Below, piece by piece: positions 9,411 to 16,307 of a stretch of 64,000 nt of DNA; position 1 is the stretch's first letter, and every line of letters starts with the position of its first letter. The position numbers and the translations under genes were made by a program. The stretch lies in contig NZ_CP083590.1 in assembly GCF_020099395.1 (NCBI RefSeq), forward strand, positions 6,820,001 through 6,884,000, read 5' to 3'. This DNA is from Streptomyces mobaraensis. GTDB lineage: Bacteria; Actinomycetota; Actinomycetes; Streptomycetales; Streptomycetaceae. The notes under the pieces are model-generated. The model was not told the DNA's origin. It was given only the letters and a program-made list of their open reading frames with translations, and searched no databases.

Positions 9411-10693
9411 GGGCGGGCCCCCACGCGGTCCTGGGGCCCGAGGGCCGACTCGTCCGCCTTGAGGTCGTAGTGCTCCCGGCCCAGCAGGCTGTTGAGGATC
9501 ACGGCCGAACGCCAGGCGGCCAGCGACAGGTTGGGGTCGGCGACGCCGTGGGTGTGGCGCGCCGCGCCCTGGACGTAGATGCGGTGCCGGTCGGGGCCGT
9601 CCCAGCGCACCCGGTAGTCGGCCTCCACCGCGTAGCCGTCGTCGGTGACGGGCATCCGGTCGCGCAACCCGTCCATGCAGGAGGGGAGTTCGGTGCGGTA
9701 GCCGGTGGCCAGGACGACCGTGTCGCAGGACAGGGCGCGCCGGCCGCCGGTGACGGTGTCCTCCAGCTCGGCGCGGAACCCGCCGTCGGCGTCCGCGAGC
9801 CCGGTGAGCCGCACCCCGGCCAGCAGGTCGTGGGTGAACGGGCGGTCGGTGAGGTAGTCGAGCGCGTACAGCCGCTCGTACACCCGGGCCAGCAGCGCGC
9901 GGGTGATCCCGGTCCCGGCGGACCGCTGCCGCTCCAGCAGGGCGGCGCGCGGGCCGGCCGGGAGCTCGCGGAAGTACTCGACGTAGCGCGGGTTGAACCA
10001 CTCGTCGGCGAACGGCGAGTCGTCCAGCGGGGCGAAGCCCTCGCGCCCGGTGACCCAGGTCAGCCGGCGCGGCAGCCCGGCCCGGCCGGACATCAGGTCG
10101 AGCGCCACCTCGGCCGCGCTCTGCCCGCCGCCGACCAGCAGCACGTCCCGGCCGTCCAGCCGGTCGTCCCGGTGGAGGTGGTCGGCGGCGTGCCACAGGC
10201 GGCGGCCGGTGACGCCGCGGGCGCAGTCGGGGACGTACGGGGTCCGGCCGACACCGAGCACGACGTGGTCCGCCCGGTGGACGCGGCGGCCGGTGCGGAC
10301 GGCGAACCCGTCGCCGTCGTGCTCCACCGCCTCGACCCGCTCGCCGAGCCGTACGTCCAACTGCTGGGCGGCCCAGGTGACGTACTGGTCGAACTCCTTG
10401 CGGCTGACGTGGTCGGCGGCGGCGATCAGGTGCCGGTACAGCCGGCCCCGCTCGTGCAGGAAGTTGAGGAAGCCGAAGCGGCTGCGCGGGTCGACCAGGG
10501 TGACCAGGTCCTTGACGGGGCTCACCTGGAGCCGGGAGTCGGGCCAGAGCAGGCCGGGGTGCCAGGCGACGGAATCGCGGGCCTCCAGGGCGGTGACGCG
10601 GAGGCCGTCGACCGGCTCGGCCAGGGCGGCCAGGCTCAGATTGGCCGGTCCCGCGCCGACGGCGAGGACGCGGAGGGCGCCGTCTGGGTTCAT
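9407..10693 (-). CDS. L-ornithine/L-lysine N-monooxygenase (flavin-dependent)
   Basis: FAD/NADPH-dependent N-hydroxylating monooxygenase, 428 residues, the normal length of the SidA/PvdA/IucD/KtzI family. The FAD fingerprint is GAGPANLSLA at residues about 11-20; the NADPH fingerprint is VGGGQSAAEVA in the middle; the C-terminal ATGY motif (VVLATGYRTELP) is present. Family members hydroxylate the side-chain amine of free ornithine or lysine, for hydroxamate siderophores or as the first step to piperazic acid. No formyl- or acetyltransferase for a hydroxamate and no KtzT-like piperazate synthase is visible here. ATG at 10693 overlaps the OsmC-gene stop (ATGA). The acid-lined pocket of A1 in the downstream NRPS would suit such a residue, but this is inference. 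Confidence 0.9.
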   Translation of the reverse strand: MNPDGALRVLAVGAGPANLSLAALAEPVDGLRVTALEARDSVAWHPGLLWPDSRLQVSPVKDLVTLVDPRSRFGFLNFLHERGRLYRHLIAAADHVSRKEFDQYVTWAAQQLDVRLGERVEAVEHDGDGFAVRTGRRVHRADHVVLGVGRTPYVPDCARGVTGRRLWHAADHLHRDDRLDGRDVLLVGGGQSAAEVALDLMSGRAGLPRRLTWVTGREGFAPLDDSPFADEWFNPRYVEYFRELPAGPRAALLERQRSAGTGITRALLARVYERLYALDYLTDRPFTHDLLAGVRLTGLADADGGFRAELEDTVTGGRRALSCDTVVLATGYRTELPSCMDGLRDRMPVTDDGYAVEADYRVRWDGPDRHRIYVQGAARHTHGVADPNLSLAAWRSAVILNSLLGREHYDLKADESALGPQDRVGARP

Positions 10694-11697
10694 GCCGGAC
10701 ACGACTCCACCCGGTGCGAGGTCAGCCGGACGGCCGGGGCCGCCTCGATCAGGTACCGCACCTCGGACGCGGCCCACGCCGCCGCGACGACCTTCTCCAG
10801 CTCGGCGCCGGAGAGCCCCGCCGGGTCCGGGACCGCGCACTCCATGTCCTGGAGCTGGACGACGGCCGACGGGTCCGCCTGGAGCAGCCCCCCGACGTCC
10901 TCCGTGCCCCTGACCGTGACCCGCCAGGTCGTCGCCCGCCCGGTCAGCTCGCGGGCGGTCCGGCCCAGGTGCGAGGCGACGTCTGCGGCGAGGCCCATCA
11001 GCAGGTACTCCTGCGGGTTCGGACCCCAGTCGACGCCGGTGAGCTGCTTGGGGGCGTCCACGCGCAACTCGTCGGCCGGCTGCTGGCCCAGGGGCATGGA
11101 CGCGAGCTGGGTGCCGCTGATCCAGCGCACCCGGCACGCGGCCGGGCGGCCGGCGGCCGGTGCGCCCTCCGCCGTGGCGGCGTGCGCCGGGGCGGCGTCC
11201 GGCCCGTAGCGCAGGGCGACCGGGACCGGGCGGGTCAGGGTGGTGTAGTTGGGGCTGAACCGCTCGACCTGGCCGACGAGTTCGGCGACCGTCTCGTCGT
11301 CCGGCACCCCGCCGACGTCGATCCGGCTCGCCACCGCGCCGCCGTCCCAGGCGATGTCCATGTCGGCGCTCTCGAAGACCACCGACTGGGCGCTGCCGCC
11401 GCCGACCAGCGTGGTCAGCGCACAGGAGGCGACGCCGGTGAGGGCCAGGTGCATCGGCAGCGGACCGTCGGCGCCGGGCGCGTCCGTACCGTCCGGGAGG
11501 GCGACGTCCCGGAGCTCCACCGAGAAGCGGCGCGCGGACTTCACCGTGCCGAACAGCGCCGGGCCGATCTTCGCCGACAGCCCCCGGTACGGCGAGGACT
11601 GCGCCTCGGCCGCGTAGCGGAACGCCGCCTCGGCGGGGTCGTTGCGGATCTCGTGGACCACTTCGCTGAAGCCGGCCGTGTTGAAGCTGTTCCTCAT
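10690..11697 (-). CDS. Tandem OsmC-domain protein, likely not a peroxidase
   Basis: 335-residue protein that folds, by motif, into two OsmC-like halves (about 25-160 and 185-330). Typical OsmC/Ohr proteins are single-domain thiol peroxidases with two catalytic cysteines. Here only the first half keeps a cysteine at the first position (LTGVASCALTTL); the matching place in the second half reads MGLAADVASHL, and the second-cysteine regions read FSPNYTTLTRP and AASEVRYLI. A classical peroxidase cycle therefore looks unlikely, and a binding or chaperone-like role for a reactive sulfur or amino-acid intermediate is possible. A strong GAGGAGGA site precedes the ATG, which overlaps the upstream lyase stop (ATGA). 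Function unknown. Confidence 0.75.
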   Translation of the reverse strand: MRNSFNTAGFSEVVHEIRNDPAEAAFRYAAEAQSSPYRGLSAKIGPALFGTVKSARRFSVELRDVALPDGTDAPGADGPLPMHLALTGVASCALTTLVGGGSAQSVVFESADMDIAWDGGAVASRIDVGGVPDDETVAELVGQVERFSPNYTTLTRPVPVALRYGPDAAPAHAATAEGAPAAGRPAACRVRWISGTQLASMPLGQQPADELRVDAPKQLTGVDWGPNPQEYLLMGLAADVASHLGRTARELTGRATTWRVTVRGTEDVGGLLQADPSAVVQLQDMECAVPDPAGLSGAELEKVVAAAWAASEVRYLIEAAPAVRLTSHRVESCPA

Positions 11698-13016
11698 CGC
11701 ATGTCCTCCTCTGCCGGTGCGCCGAGCGCCTCGTCCAGGTCCCGGACCAGATCGCGGACGTTCTCGATGCCCACCGAGAACCGGACCAGGCCGGGATTGA
11801 TACCGATCCGGGACCGCTGGCGGGCGGTGAGCGAACTGTGCGAGGTATTGCTCGGCATGCTCACCAGGGATTCGACGCCGCCCAGGCTCGTCGCCACATA
11901 GGGAATCCGGAGTCTCTTCATGAATTCCAGGGCGGCCTCGTCACCGCCGCGCACCTCGAAACTCACCATGCCGCCGAAACCGCCGTAGTCCGCGTTTTCC
12001 AGGCCGGCATAGCGGGGGCCGCCGAGCTCCGGGTGGTGAACGGCGGCTATGCGCTCGTGCCCGGCCAGGAAACGCGCCACTTCCGAGGCGTTGGCGTTCT
12101 GCGCGCGGACGCGCAGCGGAAGGGTCTTCATTCCCCTTTCGAGGAGGAAGGCGGCGAGCGGTTCCAGGGTGCCGCCGAAGCGCAGCGCCTGCGCCCAGAT
12201 CCGGTCCAGGAACTTCCGCCGGCCGACGACCGCGCCGGCGGTCAGGTCGCTGTGCCCGGCGAGGTACTTGGTGGCGCTGTGCACGACGACGTCCGCGCCC
12301 AGCTCCAAGGGGCGCATGTTGACCGGGGTGAGGAAGGTGTTGTCCACCACGAGGAGGGCGTTGGCCTCCTTCGCGATCTCCGCCAGACCGCGTACCGACG
12401 GCGCCTTCAGCAGCGGGTTGGTCAGCGTCTCGAAGAACAGCAGCTGGGTCTCCGGACGGATCGCCGCCCGGACCGCGTCCAGGTCGCAGGGGTCGACGAA
12501 CGTCACCTCGCGGCCGGCCGACGGCATGTCCTCGCGCAGCAGGTTGTAGGTGCCGCCGTAGACGTCGTAGGCCGAGACGATGTGGCTGCCCGCGTTGGTC
12601 AGGGCGTAGATTGTGCTGGCCGTGGCGCTCATCCCGGAGGACGTCACCAGCGCGCTGCGGCTGCCCTCCAGGGCGGCGATCTTCTCCTGCACGGACCACT
12701 GCGAGGGGTTGCCGTACCGGGTGTAGATGGGGACGTCGCGGGAGGTCCCGTCGGAGAAGGCCGCGTAGCTGGCGTCGTCCAGCAGGAAGGTGCTGGTCTG
12801 GAAGACCGGGGTGCCCACCGCGCCCGTCACCGGGTCCTCGTACGTCCCCGCGTGCACGGCGAGCGTCTCCGGCGAGATGTCACGGGACAGGACCCGGTGG
12901 TGCGGGGTGACGGGCCCCGCGAACCGCGAGCGGGTGAGGTCGCCGAACCACTTGGCGCCGTCGTTGCGGCCTTCTTCGAAGCCGATCGCCGTACGGCTCT
13001 CTTTCGCCACGAGCAC
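11694..13016 (-). CDS. Cys/Met-metabolism PLP enzyme (cystathionine gamma-lyase/synthase or methionine gamma-lyase type)
   Basis: PLP enzyme of 440 residues; the family is usually 380-400, and the extra length is an N-terminal extension of about 45 residues before SPETLAVHAG. The PLP lysine lies in SATKYLAGHSD (Lys250); YTRYGNPSQWSVQEKIAALEG and TSSGMSATASTIYA are the cofactor-phosphate and substrate loops. Members catalyse gamma-elimination (methionine to 2-oxobutyrate and methanethiol), cystathionine cleavage or formation, or gamma-replacement on O-acyl-homoserine. Gamma-replacement homologues build non-protein amino acids in several natural-product pathways. Which reaction occurs here cannot be told. 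It is the first gene of the leftward operon; the GTG at 13016 or one two codons later is the start. A SARP-like operator lies just upstream. Confidence 0.85.
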   Translation of the reverse strand: MLVAKESRTAIGFEEGRNDGAKWFGDLTRSRFAGPVTPHHRVLSRDISPETLAVHAGTYEDPVTGAVGTPVFQTSTFLLDDASYAAFSDGTSRDVPIYTRYGNPSQWSVQEKIAALEGSRSALVTSSGMSATASTIYALTNAGSHIVSAYDVYGGTYNLLREDMPSAGREVTFVDPCDLDAVRAAIRPETQLLFFETLTNPLLKAPSVRGLAEIAKEANALLVVDNTFLTPVNMRPLELGADVVVHSATKYLAGHSDLTAGAVVGRRKFLDRIWAQALRFGGTLEPLAAFLLERGMKTLPLRVRAQNANASEVARFLAGHERIAAVHHPELGGPRYAGLENADYGGFGGMVSFEVRGGDEAALEFMKRLRIPYVATSLGGVESLVSMPSNTSHSSLTARQRSRIGINPGLVRFSVGIENVRDLVRDLDEALGAPAEEDMR

Positions 13017-13063
13017 CCCTAGCTTTTCTCCGGTACGGACGGCAATTTCGCTGTCGGTCCGAA

Positions 13064-13119
13064 AAGCTAGCAGCGGCCCGTCGACGAAACGTCAACGCGT
13101 TGTGGACGCGGTGTCGACG
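13064..13119 (-). promoter_or_regulatory. Probable SARP operator and promoter of the NRPS operon
   Basis: On the plus strand GTCGACG, GTCAACG, GTGGACG and GTCGACG start at 13080, 13091, 13102 and 13113, exactly 11 bp apart; a fifth GTCGACG at 13125 is 12 bp on. Read leftward they are CGTCGAC-type heptamers ending 10 bp before TAGCTT (13069-13064), which fits the TAnnnT -10 pattern. SARP proteins bind heptamers repeated every 11 bp ending about 8 bp from the -10. No good -35 box is present, as expected for an activator-dependent promoter. The SARP-LysR gene nearby is the obvious candidate regulator. Confidence 0.65.
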
Positions 13120-13177
13120 CGCTCGTCGACGCCGTTTCCCGGACGCTTCCCGATAACCGCGCGGAATATGACGGCAC

Positions 13178-13207
13178 TTGACACGGCATTCCCGCGCTCC
13201 CTACGTT
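13178..13207 (+). promoter_or_regulatory. Vegetative-type promoter TTGACA-18-TACGTT for the dioxygenase operon
   Basis: A perfect TTGACA at 13178-13183 is followed by an 18-bp spacer and TACGTT (TAnnnT) at 13202-13207, the pattern read by the main sigma factor HrdB. The dioxygenase GTG lies about 70 bp downstream with an ATGGAGG ribosome site. This arm has its own -35, unlike the divergent SARP-type promoter. Confidence 0.6.
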
Positions 13208-13277
13208 GACCGCGGAATGCGGGGCCGCGGTCATGGTGACGGCCTGCCCTCGTCCGACCCATCACCATGGAGGTCGA

Positions 13278-14234
13278 GTGACAACCTCGGAATTCACCGT
13301 CGACGCCGTCTCCGAAATAGCGGAGATCAGATCCCGGTACGTACGCGACCGGGCGGTCTTCGTCGAGGGCGCGCGGATGACGGAGATCCTCAGCTTCCTG
13401 GGCGCCTCCGACGCGGACCTGGAACGGCTGAAGCACGTGAGCGACGGCCTGCGGGACGACCCCACCCTGCCGTTCCGGAAGTCGCGCAACGGCCGGTTCT
13501 GCCTCGACCCGGTCGAACGGCGGGCGCGTCGGCTGGAGTTCCAGCCGTTCGTCCTCTCCAAGGAGGAGGACTTCGTCCGGCACGACTCGGGCGAACTGCG
13601 GGTCTTCGAGGAGGTGCGCGACGACCTCCAGCAGAACACCGCCTTCCAGGCGCTGCTCGCCTTCAAGTTCCTGGTGATCGAGGACGTCGCGATGGCCCAC
13701 CGCCCGTATCTCGACTACGCGTCACCGCAGTGGATCTGCACCCTGTTCAACCTGCGAACCATCACCGACGCCCGGCTCCGGGGCGAGCCGGCGCTGGAGG
13801 GTGTGCACAGCGACGGCGTGGACCACACCATGACCACCCTGCTCGGCAGCACCAATATGACCGACGACAGCGCGGCGACGTTCCTCCACGACATGCGCGA
13901 GGCCAACGCCGCCCGCTGGCACGAGGCCGACCCCGGGCTGCTGCTCGGCGAGGAGCGGCACCGCCACTTCCTCGACACCCTCCTCCTCGTCGACCACGAG
14001 CGGAAGCACAGCGTCTCGCCCGTGATCGCCGTCGACCCCGAACAGCCCGCCACCCGGGACATGCTGATCTTCTTCACCCGCAAGCCCGCCGGACCGGGGC
14101 ACGTCTCGCACGCGCACGACTCGCTGCGCCCGCACCCGGACCTGCCGATGACCATGGCCCTGCCCTCGCTCGACGCCCTGGCCGGGACCGCCGGCGCGCA
14201 CGCCCTGGCGGGGGTGGACCACCGTGCCGGCTGA
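13278..14234 (+). CDS. 2OG-Fe(II) dioxygenase, free-amino-acid hydroxylase type
   Basis: 318-residue non-haem iron oxygenase resembling the bacterial isoleucine dioxygenase (IDO) group, which hydroxylates or sulfoxidises free amino acids with 2-oxoglutarate and O2. The iron-binding His-X-Asp is GVHSDGVDHTMTTLL (His177, Asp179); the distal histidine is most likely His244 in DHERKHSVSP. The start is GTG at 13278, five bases after ATGGAGG; an upstream in-frame TTG at 13206 lies inside the promoter and is rejected. It heads a rightward trio, overlapping the next gene by 11 nt. The likely role is hydroxylation of an amino-acid building block for the nearby NRPS; the substrate is unknown. Confidence 0.82.
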   Translation: MTTSEFTVDAVSEIAEIRSRYVRDRAVFVEGARMTEILSFLGASDADLERLKHVSDGLRDDPTLPFRKSRNGRFCLDPVERRARRLEFQPFVLSKEEDFVRHDSGELRVFEEVRDDLQQNTAFQALLAFKFLVIEDVAMAHRPYLDYASPQWICTLFNLRTITDARLRGEPALEGVHSDGVDHTMTTLLGSTNMTDDSAATFLHDMREANAARWHEADPGLLLGEERHRHFLDTLLLVDHERKHSVSPVIAVDPEQPATRDMLIFFTRKPAGPGHVSHAHDSLRPHPDLPMTMALPSLDALAGTAGAHALAGVDHRAG

Positions 14235-14673
14235 TCACGACGCCCCGACCGGTTCCACGGCGGACGCCGCGCGCGAGATCGAGCGCGTCTGGTACGAGGG
14301 CTCCTGCCACTGCGGGGGCGTGGCCTTCTCCGCCGCCGCCAGCCGCACTCTCACCATCACCCTGTGCAACTGCGGCATCTGCTACAAGTCCGGGCACCAG
14401 GAACTGATGGTCCCGGAGGAGCGGTTCGAGCTGCACCGGGGACAGGAGTTCCTCAAGCCGTACCGGTTCGGCAACCGGATCGCGGACCACACCTTCTGCG
14501 CGGTCTGCGGCATCATGCCGTTCTACCGCCCCCGCTCGCACCCCACCGGGTACTTCAGCGTCAACGCGCGCTGCCTCGACCTGGAGGCCGCCGAACACAT
14601 CGAGTTCGTGGAGTTCGACGGGCGGAACTGGGAGGCGAGCATGGCCGCCGGACAGCACGTCCTGACCGAATGA
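14224..14673 (+). CDS. GFA/CENP-V family zinc protein
   Basis: 149-residue single-domain protein of the family named after glutathione-dependent formaldehyde-activating enzyme. The zinc-binding cysteines are all present: CHC near residue 32, CNCGIC near 53 and CAVCG near 95. Most members have no proven activity and the S-hydroxymethylglutathione reaction should not be assumed. The GTG start overlaps the dioxygenase gene by 11 nt and its TGA overlaps the aminotransferase ATG (ATGA), so the three are translationally coupled. Placement suggests a supporting role in the same amino-acid pathway, for example handling a thiol or one-carbon intermediate. This is inference. Confidence 0.8.
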   Translation: MPADHDAPTGSTADAAREIERVWYEGSCHCGGVAFSAAASRTLTITLCNCGICYKSGHQELMVPEERFELHRGQEFLKPYRFGNRIADHTFCAVCGIMPFYRPRSHPTGYFSVNARCLDLEAAEHIEFVEFDGRNWEASMAAGQHVLTE

Positions 14674-16307
14674 GCGTCCGGTACGCGGCCGGGGCCGACG
14701 CCGACGCGGAGGCCGACGCGCTCCGCCGCCCCGGCCGGCTCAAGTGGGAGACGGCCGGACCGGACGGTCTCGGCGCCTGCGCCGCCGAGACCGACTACGG
14801 CACCGCCCCGCCGGTCCTCGCCGCGTTGCGCGCCGCCGTCGACCGGGACGTGCTCGGCTACCTCACCCCGTCCCTGGCCGCCGAGGCGGGCGCGGCCTGC
14901 GCCGACTGGCAGCGGGAGAGCCACGGCTGGGACGTGTCCGGGGACGACGTCCGGCTGCTGCCCGACGTGGTCCGGGCGCTGCACGTCGCCGTCGAGCACT
15001 TCTCCCGCCCGGGCTCCCCGGTGATCGTGCCGGTGCCCGCCTACACGCCGTTCCTGGTCGTCCCGCGGCTGCTGAGCCGCGACGTCCTCCAGGTCCCCAT
15101 GGCCCGGACGGCCGGCGGCCGGTACGCGATCGACCTCGACGCGCTGGACGCCGCCTTCGCCGCCGGCGGACACCTGCTCCTGCTGTGCAACCCGCACAAC
15201 CCGACGGGCCGGGTCATGGAACCCGACGAACTCCGCGCGGTATGCGACCTAGTGACGCTGCGTCAGGGACGCGTGTTCTCCGACGAGGTGCACTCCCCGC
15301 TGGTGCTCGCCGGGCGGCGGCACACCCCGTACGCCTCCCTGTCGGAGGCCGCCGCGCTGCACACCCTGACGGCCACCTCGGCGTCCAAGGCGTGGAACCT
15401 CGCCGGTCTGAAGTGCGCCCAGATGCTGCTCCACAACGACGCCGACCGGGAGCGGTGGGCGCGGCTCGGCCGGCTGGCCACCGACGGGACGGCCACGTTG
15501 GGCGCGGTGGCCGCCGTCGCCGCCTACCGCGAGGGGCGACCGTGGCTGGACGCGGTGCTCGCCCGGCTGGACCGCAACCGGCGGCTGCTCGGCGAGCTGC
15601 TGGCCGCGCACCTGCCGGAGGCCGGATACGTCCCGCCCGAGGGCACGTACCTCGGCTGGGCCGACCTCCGCGGCCTCGGTCTGCCCGAGGCGGACCTCGC
15701 GGGCTTCTTCGCGGACCGGGCCGGGGTGACGCTCGTCGACGGGCGCGACTGCGGCACGGCGGGCGAGGGGTTCGTCCGGATCAACTTCGCCACCACGGAG
15801 GCGATCCTGACCCGGGTCGTGGAGCGGATGGCCGCGGCCGTCACCGCGTACCGGCGGGACGGTCCCCGCGCGGCGGCGTCACGGGCCGACGCTGGCCCGG
15901 GCGGCGAGGGTCTCCACGAAGGAGGCGGCCACCGCGTCGAGCGGACCGTTCGCGTAGGCGGCCAGGGTGCGGCGGATGGGCGGATCCGGGAGGATCACCC
16001 GGCCGGCGAAGTGCCGGGGGACCATGTTCGCGGGGATGAGGGCGGGTCCCAGCCCGGAGTGGGTGAGCATCGGGGCGGCGGCGCTCAGCTCGGTGAGCAT
16101 CGCCGTCCGCGGATGGAACCCGGCCGCGGCGCAGCCCTCGTCGAGGAACCGGGCGAGCCCGTTGCGGGGCGCCAGCCGCACCCAGGCGCGGTCGCGCAGG
16201 GCGGTGAACGGCATCCGGGCGCCGGAAGCGGCGGCGGCCGGGTCGTCGGGCGGCAGGACGATGGCGAACTCCTCGGTGCCCAGCAGGCGTACCGGGTGCG
16301 GCCATGA
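14670..16307 (+). CDS. MalY/PatB-like PLP aminotransferase or C-S lyase with anomalous 3' extension
   Basis: Fold-type I PLP enzyme. The PLP lysine is in SASKAWNLAGLKCA (Lys240); the cofactor aspartate and asparagine motifs are CNPHNPTGR and SDEVHSPL. It resembles MalY/PatB enzymes (cystathionine beta-lyase or aminotransferase, normally about 390-400 residues). Family homology ends near residue 397 (about base 15860), but no stop occurs in frame until 16307. The open frame therefore has about 145 extra residues of unlikely composition lying antisense to the 3' part of the convergent SARP-LysR gene. A missed stop or indel, or a genuinely overlapping tail, are both possible. A transaminase role after the keto-acid methyltransferase would be logical; a C-S lyase role linked to the gamma-lyase-type gene is the alternative. 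Confidence 0.8.
   Translation: MSVRYAAGADADAEADALRRPGRLKWETAGPDGLGACAAETDYGTAPPVLAALRAAVDRDVLGYLTPSLAAEAGAACADWQRESHGWDVSGDDVRLLPDVVRALHVAVEHFSRPGSPVIVPVPAYTPFLVVPRLLSRDVLQVPMARTAGGRYAIDLDALDAAFAAGGHLLLLCNPHNPTGRVMEPDELRAVCDLVTLRQGRVFSDEVHSPLVLAGRRHTPYASLSEAAALHTLTATSASKAWNLAGLKCAQMLLHNDADRERWARLGRLATDGTATLGAVAAVAAYREGRPWLDAVLARLDRNRRLLGELLAAHLPEAGYVPPEGTYLGWADLRGLGLPEADLAGFFADRAGVTLVDGRDCGTAGEGFVRINFATTEAILTRVVERMAAAVTAYRRDGPRAAASRADAGPGGEGLHEGGGHRVERTVRVGGQGAADGRIREDHPAGEVPGDHVRGDEGGSQPGVGEHRGGGAQLGEHRRPRMEPGRGAALVEEPGEPVAGRQPHPGAVAQGGERHPGAGSGGGRVVGRQDDGELLGAQQAYRVRP

Noticed and set aside
9407..10693. Piperazic-acid pathway
   Set aside because: The N-monooxygenase alone would fit KtzI, but no KtzT-like haem enzyme is visible and no adenylation code could be assigned to piperazate. 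Left as a possibility outside the window.
13206..13277. Upstream TTG start for the dioxygenase
   Set aside because: It falls within the predicted -10 box and has no ribosome site; GTG at 13278 has ATGGAGG at good spacing.
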